From assembly GCF_026213295.1 (NCBI RefSeq), contig NC_079423.1:19242477-19306476 (forward strand): a DNA stretch of 64,000 nt, read 5' to 3'. The DNA is from Gadus chalcogrammus. Lineage: Eukaryota; Chordata; Actinopteri; Gadiformes; Gadidae. A model generated the notes under the pieces. It was not told where the DNA came from and searched no databases. It saw nothing but the letters and a program-made list of their open reading frames with translations. Shown piece by piece: positions 21,956-33,109 of the stretch. The number at the start of each line of letters is the position of its first letter. Positions within the stretch are counted from its first letter, which is position 1. The position numbers were made by a program, and so were the translations under genes.

Positions 21956-23934
21956 AACCGAATTTTGCTTTATGAATTTAGTACCCGATAACCACCACCG
22001 CCGGTAGTTGCAAATAGTGTTGCTTTTGGCAATGAAAATTATGACTAAGAGTCGTCATCAACAAACCTTTATCGCGTGAGAAAAACGAGACTGGACGCAA
22101 CGTGGATGCTGGGCATGTGACAATAGCAGTGATTAAATGCATAGTACAATATAGTTGGCGAATAAAACAAGACTAAAAAGTGTTTTACGAAAATATGACC
22201 GCTAAAATGTCTCTTCATTTTCGTTGACCTAAACTAGGCGATAAAGACTTATAACGTTATTTTGTTCGACTGGAACTTCAACTGTTCCAGACATAACATC
22301 AATTTTCAACCATTTACCTTATTTAACAAAACTACGCACTTGTAACTTCGATAATATCTAAATGGAATTACGATAACACTGGAAAGAGTATGAATGTAAC
22401 TAAAACTAATAAAAACTAAAATGACAGCTTGACACAAGACTAGACCAACACTAGAAAGGAAACAGGCCACCAAAAACAGCTATGGTTGCAAACGTGTGAA
22501 ACCTGTCTTAACCGACGTTAGAGAGCATCGTGTGCGCTTGAAGAAAGAACCTTGAATTCTACCGGATGTAGGACGTCGAGTTCTGTGTTGTACCGCACAG
22601 ACGTGTGCAACGAACTCACGACTAGTGCCTGAGTTGTGCCCCAGTTGTGCGTTGACGTGGTCAACGCACTCACCGGGGTTACTGCAGTCAACCATGAGTA
22701 ATAGATAACGTGCCGCCGACGTGGTCATAGTCACGAGTGCCCGAGTTGTTACCGCTGCGCTTTGGTCAACGCACTCACCGGGGTCGCCGCTGCGAACCTT
22801 GAGTTTTATTGTTTGGTCCTGCATCATTGAGTCTATGTGTGGGTAGCTTAGATTCTTTAAAATACGTAACACATGATATGCCACCAACGTGACACCGAAC
22901 TCAAAGAGTGTTTTCTAGATGATCCACCGACGTGGTCGAACTTGCCGTGGTTGCTGCAGGTTAACCTTGAGTTATATAGCCGAATTTTGCTTTATGAGTT
23001 TAGTACCTGATAACCACCACCACCACCACCAGTAGTTGCAAATAGTGTTGCTTTTGACACCGAAAATTATGACTAAATGTCGTCATCAACAAACCTTTAT
23101 CGCGTGAGGAAAACAATGCTGGTCATATGACAATACTATAATTAAATGCGTAGTGCAATGTTGGCGAATACGAACGAGACTGAAAGTGTTTTTACAAAAT
23201 AAGACTGCTAAAATGTCTTCATTTCCGTTGACCTAAACTAGGCGATAAACTGTAATAACGTTTTGTCCAAACGGAACTTCAACTGTTTAAGACATAACAT
23301 CAATTTTCGACCGTTTACCTTATTTAACAAATCTACGCACTTGTATCTTTGATACCTAAACGGAATTTCAATATGGCATATTCTTGAAGAAAGTTGTCCA
23401 ATCCCGGGATGCTTTTAACTGACTTCATTCATTATAAAGTCGGCATGTTTCGGTATGGTAACTGAAGCTTAACGGAGGGAATTGTATCTAACGCGTGAGA
23501 GAGGAAAATACCGTGATCTACTTCAAGCCCCCGGGCGGCTCTCTGCCGTCTGCCTATTGATCTCTGGCCTCTCGAGTTCGAAACCACCCGCTAGAGAGGA
23601 CGTCAAGTGGGCGTGGCCTAGTGGGCGTGGCCGGGGTGACGTAAAGGCTTCGGCTCCTTCTGTGGTGGAGCAGCCTTCGATAAGGTTTTGCTCCCCTTGT
23701 GGCTATGTGAGGGAAATGCAGCTTCTTAAAATACTTATCACATATCACAAGAAAGAGTATGAACGTGTCTAAACTAATAAAAACAAAAGTGACACCTTGA
23801 CACAAAGACTAAGACTAGAATGGAAACAGGCCGCCAAAAACAGCTGTAGTAGCAAACGTGATAAACCTGCCTTAACCGACGTTAGAGCATCGTGTGCGCT
23901 TGAAGGAAGAACCATGAATTCGACCGGATGTAGG
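21717..23934. repeat. Internal tandem duplication in element body, copy 1
   Basis: Unit 1 (about 21717-22573) and unit 2 (about 22676-23934) share the same series: a minisatellite unit near ACTGCAGTCAA, a stretch with GAATTTTGCTTTATGA, an ACCACC run, TATGACTAA, AACAAACCTTTATCGCGTGAG, then AACAGGCC.CCAAAAACAGCT and ACCGGATGTAGGA. They differ by many substitutions and indels, so the duplication is older than the 9-kb one. Unit 2 carries an extra block of about 350 bp (23385-23740). The CAC/CCA run at about 23011-23030 has expanded relative to unit 1. No coding region is recognised. Confidence 0.75.
23385..23740 (+). promoter_or_regulatory. GC-box and CRE-like cluster, copy 1
   Basis: A GC-rich block absent from the paralogous unit at 22380. 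It contains GACGTCA (23599-23605), two GTGGGCGTGGCC boxes (23607-23618 and 23621-23632) resembling SP/KLF sites, and TGACGTAA (23637-23644), a CRE/ATF-like site, all within about 45 bp. No TATA box is obvious nearby and the direction is unknown. It may be a regulatory insertion or an unrelated fragment. Overlapping open frames (23482-23772 plus, 23554-23805 minus) resemble nothing known. Confidence 0.35.
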
Positions 23935-24052
23935 ATTCGTAAGCTGTGGAAGACCGCCTTCCCAGCCGTTTGATAGACACGACCGGCAACCCTTGTTCAG
24001 CTTTTTAGATGAAAAATGCCTTGCAGAGAAGGTGACATCAGCGAAAGTTAGG

Positions 24053-24565
24053 CCCCGTGTAGGGGAAAAAGTCTGAGTAGGAGACGTGTACGCATTTGCG
24101 CATAAACCCAAGAACGCATAAACCCGAGAACGCATGAACCCGTAGAACACATGAACCCGTAGAACGCTGTGAGAAACACTGACTCGAGTAATATGTTAAA
24201 ATAAGGATGAAAACTCCCAGAAAGAGCACACTAATCTATTCAAAATATCGAGTGAGTTGGAGTGGCCAACACACATAAATAATTGTAATACACCAAAATT
24301 GTTAACTGACATACATGGCTAAACAAGCAAATGAAAAATTAAATACCCCGTGTAGGGGAAAAAGTCTGAGTAAGAGACGTGTACGCATGAACGCATGAAC
24401 CCGTAGAACTGTGAGAAAACACCGTCTCGAGTAATATGTTAAAATAAGGATGAAATCTCCCAGCTCTGAGAGAGCACGCTAATCTTTTTGAAATATCGAG
24501 TGAGTTGGAGTGGCCTACACGCGTAAATAATTGTAATAGGCCTACACCAACATTGTTAACTGTCA
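24053..24565. repeat. Two-copy repeat with 17-bp minisatellite, copy 1
   Basis: Two related units start at about 24054 and 24346, both opening CCCCGTGTAGGGGAAAAAGT and later sharing GAGTAATATGTTAAAATAAG and AATATCGAGTGAGTTGGAGT. The first unit holds a run of about 17-bp repeats built on GAACCCGTAGAACACAT (about 24090-24165). The second element copy (29273-34930) has one more 17-bp repeat here, which explains the change of offset from 9,057 to 9,074. Confidence 0.8.
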
Positions 24566-25183
24566 TACGTAGCTAAACGAGCAAATGAAAAATTAAATAC
24601 CAACGCGACTGAAACTATTAACAATAAGACTATAAATAATAATATAAAATTATACCATAATGTACCCGTTCTTTGTCTTTGGATCTTTTGAATAAATTGA
24701 ACGATATGTGAATCGCATTGCGAGCAGAGGAACGTGAGAGTTAGTGAGCAGCAGCTGAACCAATCTAAAAGGCCCTTCGTCAATAAAAACCTTTTAATAA
24801 TAATCAGTTACCACAGTGCCTAAAACCCATCAACTTCATTCATGTTAAAGTGAAGGGAAAAACCTCAGACACAAGGAGTTAACCGAACAGTGCACGGTAT
24901 AAAGATAATTATGAACCTTTGATTGCGAACGTAGAGTTCTGTGTTGTACCACACCGACGTATGCAACGAACTCAACGAATTCAACCGGATGTAAAATCCG
25001 TATGCTGTGGAAGGCCACCTTCCCAGCCGTTTTGACGCTGCTTTGTTATCGCAAAACATGGTTATACGTTAACGCCGCCATGCTTTGCCCCACAGAACGC
25101 TAGCTGCTACGATAGCGTAAAGCTCGAACAGCGCAGACGACTCTGACCCGAGGGCGAACGTACCAGCTTCGACTGGCCATCCC
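24566..25183. other. AT-rich body with a minisatellite relic, copy 1
   Basis: Mostly AT-rich sequence without a recognisable gene. At about 24929-25040 it holds a third diverged copy of the module seen at 22570 and 23920 (ACACCGACGTATGCAACG, CAACCGGATGTA, GTGGAAGGCCACCTTCCCAG). Small open frames (24556-24783 and 24865-25059, minus) have no family features. Confidence 0.55.
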
Positions 25184-25636
25184 TCAGCAAACCATTGCCC
25201 TTGGAAGAAACCCCCTAACCCAACCGAGGGAGCCGCATCCTGAAGCTGGACTGTAGAGCTGTGAGAGAAAATACGCTGCGGGGGCTAACGCGGGGACTGC
25301 AGTAGCCATGGTAGCAGGGCACGTGCCAGGTGCGTAGCCTGTGAAGGCGGAGGAAGCCGAGCCTGATGGTTGCTGGAAGTAGAAAGGCGCCGTGGCGACC
25401 GACGACAGCGGGTTGGGGGCCTGGACCCGTCCGGGAGTTCCGCATGGCGTTTCGACGGCGTCCATCCTGGCGCCAATGCTTTGCACCAACTCGGCGAGGG
25501 TTTGTAGAACCAGACGGATGTCCGTGTTGGGAACTTGTTGGTGGTGTTGTTGAGGATACCGGGGACCGAAAAGAACGGCTTTCTGCGCTCGCTTGCCGGG
25601 ACCAGAAGTAGTAGGCCGACCAGCACGAATCCGAAG
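25184..25636 (-). pseudogene. Gag-like Pro/Ala-rich open frame, copy 1
   Basis: On the minus strand a 150-codon open stretch lies 125 bp downstream of the A1 TATA box. It begins after a TAA (25639-25637) and has no ATG until 25465 (AGGATGG), which would give about 93 residues. The translation has a basic patch (GPGKRAQK), a possible short coiled-coil segment (LVLQTLAELVQSIGARMDAV), then Pro/Ala/Ser-rich sequence up to the stop. Position and composition would suit the first (gag-like) frame of a Ngaro-type element, but I recognise no diagnostic motif. GC content is clearly higher than in the rest of the body, in keeping with a coding origin. It may be a remnant or an exon of another gene. Confidence 0.35.
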
Positions 25637-25713
25637 TTATAGCCTCTTGGTGTGTATTAACCGACGTAGCAACTAAGCGACGAGATAATCAGAAGCACAG
25701 TAAAGCAGCAGTA

Positions 25714-25856
25714 TGCGTCGAACGAAGACCTGAGCAGTTAAGACATATGTTAGACTACTCTTTATAGAGCAGGTGATTGGTAGCTGGTGATTGGTGATTG
25801 GCGGCCAGCCGCGCGTGATTTGAGTCCTCCTGGTAGAACTACCAGCAAGCTTAACA
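25714..25856 (-). repeat. Split direct repeat A1, copy 1
   Basis: 143 bp matching A2 at 20432-20584, with a 10-bp deletion and AGCAGTTAAG in place of AGCAGCAAAG. It is the 5' terminus of the element on the minus strand. CTGGTAGAACTACCAG (25830-25845) forms 7-bp inverted arms 11 bp from the end, a possible recombinase-binding dyad (inference). Confidence 0.85.
25761..25801 (-). promoter_or_regulatory. Element promoter: CCAAT boxes and TATA, copy 1
   Basis: On the minus strand three CCAAT boxes (25801-25797, 25794-25790, 25780-25776) are followed within 15 bp by TATAAA (25766-25761). A2 keeps a fourth CCAAT box that is mutated here. The arrangement points transcription from the A1 terminus into the body and the gag-like frame, which supports the minus-strand orientation. 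CCAAT-to-TATA spacing is tighter than in typical promoters. Confidence 0.5.
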
Positions 25857-28800
25857 TCTCTGTAAATTTCAATGCAAACGTGTTACTAAGCTCACCGTAG
25901 CGTTATAGGGCCAACTCCACCATTTGGAAGTGATCAAAAAGTGATTCTAACGCTCTGAAAAGCATTTTGCGCTCATAAAAATAAGACATGTTGATATCTC
26001 TGTCAATTTCAATGCAAACGTGTTACCAAGCTCACCGTAGCGTTATAGGGCCAACTCCACCATTTGGAAGTGATCAAAAAGTGATTCTAACGCTCTGAAA
26101 AGCATTTTGCGCTCATAAACAAGAAATGTTGATATCTCTGTCAATTTCAATGCAAACGTGTTACTAAGCTTACCAAAGGGTTGAAGGGCCAAACTCCACC
26201 ATTTGGAAGTGATCAAAAAGTGATTCTAGCGCTCTGAAAAGCATTTTGCGCTCATAAACAAGAAATGTTGATATCTCTGTCAATTTCAATGCAAACGTGT
26301 TACTAAGCTCACCGTAGCGTTATAGGGCCAACTCCACCATTTGGAAGTGATCAAAAAGTGATTCTAACGCTCTGAAAAGCATTTTGCGCTCATAAACAAG
26401 AAATGTTGATATCTCTGTCAATTTCAATGCAAACGTGTTACTAAGCTTACCAAAGGGTTGAAGGGCCAAACTCCACCATTTGGAAGTGATCAAAAAGTGA
26501 TTCTAACGCTCTGAAAAGCATTTTGTGCTCATAAACAAGAAATGTTGATATCTCTGTCAATTTCAATGCAAACGTGTTACTAAGCTCACCGTAGCGTTAT
26601 AGGGCCAACTCCACCATTTGGAAGTGATCAAAAAGTGATTCTAACGCTCTGAAAAGCATTTTGCGCTCATAAACAAGAAATGTTGATATCTCTGTCAATT
26701 TCAATGCAAACGTGTTACTAAGCTCACCGTAGCGTTATAGGGCCAACTCCACCATTTGGAAGTGATCAAAAAGTGATTCTAACGCTCTGAAAAGCATTTT
26801 GCGCTCATAAACAAGAAATGTTGATATCTCTGTCAATTTCAATGCAAACGTGTTACTAAGCTCACCGTAGCGTTATAGGGCCAACTCCACCATTTGGAAG
26901 TGATCAAAAAGTGATTCTAACGCTCTGAAAAGCATTTTGCGCTCATAAACAAGAAATGTTGATATCTCTGTCAATTTCAATGCAAACGTGTTACTAAGCT
27001 CACCGTAGCGTTATAGGGCCAACTCCACCATTTGGAAGTGATCAAAAAGTGATTCTAACGCTCTGAAAAGCATTTTGCGCTCATGAACAAGAAATTTTGA
27101 TATCTCTGTCAATTTCAATGCAAACGTGTCACTAAGCTCACCGTAGCGTTATAGGGCCAACTCCACCATTTGGAAGTGATCAAAAAGTGATTCTAACGCT
27201 CTGAAAAGCATTTTGCGCTCATAAACAAGAAATGTTGATATCTCTGTCAATTTCAATGCAAACGTGTTACTAAGCTCACCACAGGGTTATAGGGCCATTA
27301 CTCCACCATTTGGAAGTAGTTTTGAGCAAAATCAACAATGTAAGGTCAAAAACACATTGTTGGCCAAAAAGTGATTCTAGCGCTCTGAAAAGCATTTTGC
27401 GCTCATAAACAAGAAATGTTGATATCTCTGTCAATTTCAATGCAAACGTGTTACTAAGCTTACCAAAGGGTTGAAGGGCCAAACTCCACCATTTGGAAGT
27501 GATCAAAAAGTGATTCTAACGCTCTGAAAAGCATTTTGTGCTCATAAACAAGAAATGTTGATATCTCTGTCAATTTCAATGCAAACGTGTTACTAAGCTC
27601 ACCGTAGCGTTATAGGGCCAACTCCACCATTTGGAAGTGATCAAAAAGTGATTCTAACGCTCTGAAAAGCATTTTGCGCTCATAAAAATAAGACATGTTG
27701 ATATCTCTGTCAATTTCAATGCAAACGTGTTACTAAGCTCACCGTAGCGTTATAGGGCCAACTCCACCATTTGGAAGTGATCAAAAAGTGATTCTAACGC
27801 TCTGAAAAGCATTTTGCGCTCATAAACAAGAAATGTTGATATCTCTGTCAATTTCAATGCAAACGTGTTACTAAGCTTACCAAAGGGTTGAAGGGCCAAA
27901 CTCCACCATTTGGAAGTGATCAAAAAGTGATTCTAGCGCTCTGAAAAGCATTTTGCGCTCATAAAAATAAGACACGTTGATATCTCTGTCAATTTCAATG
28001 CAAACGTGTTACTAAGCTCACCAAAGGGTTGAAGGGCCAAACTCCACCATTTGGAAGTGATCAAAAAGTGATTCTAACGCTCTGAAAAGCATTTTGTGCT
28101 CATAAACAAGAAATGTTGATATCTCTGTCAATTTCAATGCAAACGTGTTACTAAGCTCACCGTAACGTTAGAGGGCCAACTCCACCATTTGGAAGTGATC
28201 AAAAAGTGATTCTAACGCTCTGAAAAGCATTTTGCGCTCATAAACAAGAATGTTGATATCTCTGTCAATTTCAATGCAAACGTGTTACTAAGCTTACCAA
28301 AGGGTTGAAGGGCCAAACTCCACCATTTGGAAGTGATCAAAAAGTGATTCTAACGCTCTGAATAGCATTTTGTGCTCATAAACAAGAAATGTTGATATCT
28401 CTGTCAATTTCAATGCAAACGTGTTACTAAGCTCACCGTAGCGTTATAGGGCCAACTCCACCATTTGGAAGTGATCAAAAAGTGATTCTAACGCTCTGAA
28501 AAGCATTTTGCGCTCATAAACAAGAAATGTTGATATCTCTGTCAATTTCAATGCAAACGTGTTACTAAGCTCACCGTAGCGTTATAGGGCCAACTCCACC
28601 ATTTGGAAGTGATCAAAAAGTGATTCTAACGCTCTGAAAAGCATTTTGCGCTCATAAACAAGAAATGTTGATATCTCTGTCAATTTCAATGCAAACGTGT
28701 TACTAAGCTCACCACAGGGTTATAGGGCCATTACTCCACCATTTGGAAGTAGTTTTGATCAAAATCAACAATGTAAGGTCAAAAACACATTGTTGGCCAA

Positions 28801-29272
28801 AAAGTGATTCTAGCGCTCTGAAAAGCATTTTGCGCTCATAAACAAGAAATGTTGATATCTCTGTCAATTTCAATGCAAACGTGTTACTAAGCTCACCGTA
28901 GCGTTATAGGGCCAACTCCACCATTTGGAAGTGATCAAAAAGTTATTCTAACGCTCTGAAAAGCATTTTGCGCTCATAAAAATAAGACATGTTGATATCT
29001 GTCAATTTCAATACAAACGTGTTACTAAGCTTACCAAAGGGTTGAAGGGCCAAACTCCACCATTTGGAAGTGATCAAAAAGTGATTCTAACGCTCTGAAA
29101 AGCATTTTGCGCTCATAAACAAGAAATGTTGATATCTCTGTCAATTTCAATGCAAACGTGTTACTAAGCTCACCGTAGCGTTATAGGGCCAACTCCACCA
29201 TTTGGAAGTGATCAAAAAGTGATTCTAACGCTCTGAAAAGCATTTTGTGCTCATAAACAAGAAATGTTGATA
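25857..29272. repeat. Satellite array, block 3
   Basis: The satellite resumes with TCTCTGTAAATTTC (one change from the usual TCTCTGTCAATTTC) and continues as short and long monomers. From about 26727 it repeats the order of variants seen before insertion copy 1 at an offset of 9,057 bp, including the TTTTGAGCAAAA long monomer at 27278 (18220 earlier). No gene. Confidence 0.97.
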
Positions 29273-29440
29273 TTTCTCCCATGAAGACTCGATCACTGAT
29301 AAGTATGAACAGGATTTATTTAAATAACGACATGGGAATATTTTGCATGGTAAATCTTTGGCATGAGCCCCGTCACTGATCCAGGGTGACGTGCGGACTC
29401 GGCGTATCCTGCCAGGACTAGCAGGGGCGGAGCCTTCCCC
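29273..29440 (-). repeat. Split direct repeat B2, copy 2
   Basis: Same as 20216-20383, offset 9,057. Confidence 0.85.
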
Positions 29441-29488
29441 TGGACAAGTAGACTGAGGCCGACCTGGTGGTGGTGGGGTGGATGGAGG

Positions 29489-29641
29489 TGCGTCGAACGA
29501 AGACCTGAGCAGCAAAGACATATGTTAGACTACTCTTTATAGAGCAGGTGTAGGCAGGTGATTGGTAGCTGGTGATTGGTGATTGGCGGCCAGCCGCGCG
29601 TGATTGGAGTCCTCCTGGTAGAACTACCAGCAAGCTTAACA
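29489..29641 (-). repeat. Split direct repeat A2, copy 2
   Basis: Same as 20432-20584. It abuts B1 directly at 29641/29642, preserving the B1-A2 junction. Confidence 0.85.
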
Positions 29642-29809
29642 TTTCTCCCATGAAGACTCGATCACTGATAAGTATGAACAGGATTTATTTAAATAACGAC
29701 ATGGGAATATTTTGCATGGTAAATCTTTGGCATGAGCCCCGTCACTGATCCAGGGTGACGTGCGGACTCGGCGTATCCTGCCAGGACTAGCAGGGGCGGA
29801 GCCTTCCCC
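29642..29809 (-). repeat. Split direct repeat B1, copy 2
   Basis: Same as 20585-20752, offset 9,057. Confidence 0.85.
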
Positions 29810-30221
29810 AAAAGAGAGGACGTAGGCCTACGCCGGAAATGGGTGATAACTCGGCATGTCCTGCCGGGACTGGCAGGGGCGGAGCCGACCCCAAAAATAG
29901 AATAGCGAAAGGGGGTAATGAGACCATACATACCCGCGTAGAAGAAGTGGACAAGGATCTATACTGCTTCTGGAAGATAAAAGGCATACCCAATATACGA
30001 CATATTAAGAGTCAATCATACATACCGTAAAACGATAAGCTTAAAACCGTCAGCGAGATCGATGAATCACGTAAAAGCAGTTGACTTGAAATACCTCAGC
30101 GAGATCAATTAAAATTTAGAGCACTCTGCAGCTGTTACGCAGCGAGCCACGAGTGCTTTCGTGCTGTACCAACTGCCGTGGTCGATTCACTCTCCGGGGT
30201 CGCTGCGTGACCTGAGTGCTT
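29810..30221. other. Element body without recognisable genes, copy 2
   Basis: Counterpart of 20753-21164, with the same palindrome (29821-29832) and the same diverged B-end motif. No gene is recognised. Confidence 0.6.
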
Positions 30222-31012
30222 TCGCGTTGAACCACCGATGTGGTCAACGAACTCACGAGTGCCCTTGATGTGCCAACGACGTGGTCACGCACTCACCGGT
30301 GTTGTTGCAGCAAGTTGTGAACTTTCATGTTGAACACCGACGTGGTCAACGAAATCACGAGTGCCCTTGATGTGCCACCGACGTGGTCACGCACTCACCG
30401 GTGTTGCTGCAGCAAATATTGTGTACTTCCGTGTTGAACACCGACGTGTTCAATGAACTCCGAGTGCCCTGCACTTGAGTGTTTGATATTATGCCACCGA
30501 CGTGGTAATTAAATTTGCATGTGCCCGAGTTGTGCCCACCGACGTGGTCAACGCACTACCAGGGTTGCTGCAGCGAACGTGGAGTTCTGAGTTGTACCGC
30601 ACCGACGTGCGCAACGAACTCACGAGTGCTTGGGTTGTTCCCACCGACGTGGGCAACGCACTCACCGGGGTTGCTGCAACGAACTAGAGTTCTGAGTTGT
30701 ACCGCACCGACGTGCGCAACGAACTCACGAGTGCTTGAGTTGTTCCCACCGACGTGAGCAACGCACTCACCGGGGTTACTGCAGTCAAACCATGAGTATT
30801 AGATAACGTGCCACCGACGTGGTCATACTCACGAGTGCCCGAGTTGTTACCACCGACGTGGTCAACGCACTCACCGGGGTTGCCGCTGCAACCTTGAGTT
30901 TTATTTTCCTATGTACGCCACTGACGTGACAGCGAACTCAAGAGTGTTTTCTAGATGATCCACCGACGTGGTCACACTCGCCGGGGTTGCTGCAGGTTAA
31001 CCTGAGTTATGA
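30222..31012. repeat. Minisatellite with CACCGACGTGG core, copy 2
   Basis: Counterpart of 21165-21955 with the same unit order. No unit gain or loss was seen, in contrast to the 17-bp minisatellite further on. Confidence 0.8.
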
Positions 31013-32991
31013 AACCGAATTTTGCTTTATGAATTTAGTACCCGATAACCACCACCGCCGGTAGTTGCAAATAGTGTTGCTTTTGGCAATGAAAATTATG
31101 ACTAAGAGTCGTCATCAACAAACCTTTATCGCGTGAGAAAAACGAGACTGGACGCAACGTGGATGCTGGGCATGTGACAATAGCAGTGATTAAATGCATA
31201 GTACAATATAGTTGGCGAATAAAACAAGACTAAAAAGTGTTTTACGAAAATATGACCGCTAAAATGTCTCTTCATTTTCGTTGACCTAAACTAGGCGATA
31301 AAGACTTATAACGTTATTTTGTTCGACTGGAACTTCAACTGTTCCAGACATAACATCAATTTTCAACCATTTACCTTATTTAACAAAACTACGCACTTGT
31401 AACTTCGATAATATCTAAATGGAATTACGATAACACTGGAAAGAGTATGAATGTAACTAAAACTAATAAAAACTAAAATGACAGCTTGACACAAGACTAG
31501 ACCAACACTAGAAAGGAAACAGGCCACCAAAAACAGCTATGGTTGCAAACGTGTGAAACCTGTCTTAACCGACGTTAGAGAGCATCGTGTGCGCTTGAAG
31601 AAAGAACCTTGAATTCTACCGGATGTAGGACGTCGAGTTCTGTGTTGTACCGCACAGACGTGTGCAACGAACTCACGACTAGTGCCTGAGTTGTGCCCCA
31701 GTTGTGCGTTGACGTGGTCAACGCACTCACCGGGGTTACTGCAGTCAACCATGAGTAATAGATAACGTGCCGCCGACGTGGTCATAGTCACGAGTGCCCG
31801 AGTTGTTACCGCTGCGCTTTGGTCAACGCACTCACCGGGGTCGCCGCTGCGAACCTTGAGTTTTATTGTTTGGTCCTGCATCATTGAGTCTATGTGTGGG
31901 TAGCTTAGATTCTTTAAAATACGTAACACATGATATGCCACCAACGTGACACCGAACTCAAAGAGTGTTTTCTAGATGATCCACCGACGTGGTCGAACTT
32001 GCCGTGGTTGCTGCAGGTTAACCTTGAGTTATATAGCCGAATTTTGCTTTATGAGTTTAGTACCTGATAACCACCACCACCACCACCAGTAGTTGCAAAT
32101 AGTGTTGCTTTTGACACCGAAAATTATGACTAAATGTCGTCATCAACAAACCTTTATCGCGTGAGGAAAACAATGCTGGTCATATGACAATACTATAATT
32201 AAATGCGTAGTGCAATGTTGGCGAATACGAACGAGACTGAAAGTGTTTTTACAAAATAAGACTGCTAAAATGTCTTCATTTCCGTTGACCTAAACTAGGC
32301 GATAAACTGTAATAACGTTTTGTCCAAACGGAACTTCAACTGTTTAAGACATAACATCAATTTTCGACCGTTTACCTTATTTAACAAATCTACGCACTTG
32401 TATCTTTGATACCTAAACGGAATTTCAATATGGCATATTCTTGAAGAAAGTTGTCCAATCCCGGGATGCTTTTAACTGACTTCATTCATTATAAAGTCGG
32501 CATGTTTCGGTATGGTAACTGAAGCTTAACGGAGGGAATTGTATCTAACGCGTGAGAGAGGAAAATACCGTGATCTACTTCAAGCCCCCGGGCGGCTCTC
32601 TGCCGTCTGCCTATTGATCTCTGGCCTCTCGAGTTCGAAACCACCCGCTAGAGAGGACGTCAAGTGGGCGTGGCCTAGTGGGCGTGGCCGGGGTGACGTA
32701 AAGGCTTCGGCTCCTTCTGTGGTGGAGCAGCCTTCGATAAGGTTTTGCTCCCCTTGTGGCTATGTGAGGGAAATGCAGCTTCTTAAAATACTTATCACAT
32801 ATCACAAGAAAGAGTATGAACGTGTCTAAACTAATAAAAACAAAAGTGACACCTTGACACAAAGACTAAGACTAGAATGGAAACAGGCCGCCAAAAACAG
32901 CTGTAGTAGCAAACGTGATAAACCTGCCTTAACCGACGTTAGAGCATCGTGTGCGCTTGAAGGAAGAACCATGAATTCGACCGGATGTAGG
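30774..32991. repeat. Internal tandem duplication in element body, copy 2
   Basis: Counterpart of 21717-23934. Unit 1 is about 30774-31630 and unit 2 about 31733-32991, with the extra GC-rich block at 32442-32797. Confidence 0.75.
32442..32797 (+). promoter_or_regulatory. GC-box and CRE-like cluster, copy 2
   Basis: Counterpart of 23385-23740. The two GTGGGCGTGGCC boxes (32664-32675 and 32678-32689) and TGACGTAA (32694-32701) are unchanged. Confidence 0.35.
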
Positions 32992-33109
32992 ATTCGTAAG
33001 CTGTGGAAGACCGCCTTCCCAGCCGTTTGATAGACACGACCGGCAACCCTTGTTCAGCTTTTTAGATGAAAAATGCCTTGCAGAGAAGGTGACATCAGCG
33101 AAAGTTAGG

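Larger units (their letters stand above)
20216..25856 (-). mobile_element. Candidate non-autonomous Ngaro-like element, copy 1
   Basis: A 5,641-bp insertion splits a satellite monomer between GTTGATA and TCTCTGT with no obvious target duplication. On the minus strand its ends are arranged A1 (25856-25714), body, B1 (20752-20585), A2 (20584-20432), B2 (20383-20216), and B1 abuts A2 directly. Split direct repeats of this order, with no target duplication and no terminal inverted repeats, are the hallmark of Ngaro/PAT-type tyrosine-recombinase retrotransposons. A1 has CCAAT and TATA motifs pointing into the body, followed by a degenerate Pro/Ala-rich open frame. No RT, RNase H or recombinase is found and the body is mostly tandem repeats. 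An alternative is a 369-bp deletion derivative sitting beside a longer relative. Confidence 0.55.
17670..25975. repeat. Large duplication, copy 1 (9,057-bp period)
   Basis: Satellite plus the whole 5.6-kb insertion recur at about 26727-35049 with an offset of 9,057 bp (9,074 after a 17-bp difference at about 33220). By eye there are only about five substitutions in 5.6 kb of insertion (for example A/G at 25508 versus 34582). Satellite beside the insertion shares private changes, such as TCTCTGTAAATTTC just after it. The left limit is uncertain because the satellite monomers are nearly identical. Confidence 0.85.

Noticed and set aside
23570..23645. Pol III-like B box (GAGTTCGAAACC) and A box (TGGCCTAGTGGG), suggesting a tRNA-derived SINE
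   Set aside because: The A box lies downstream of the B box, the wrong order, and there is no tail or target duplication.
25184..25636. Herpesvirus scaffold-like or Teratorn-related gene
   Set aside because: Only composition (basic patch, Pro/Ala-rich tail) suggested it. No herpesvirus or piggyBac motif is visible.
20216..25856. DNA transposon or Helitron
   Set aside because: There are no terminal inverted repeats, no transposase, no CTRR end and no Rep/helicase. The split direct repeats fit a YR retrotransposon better.
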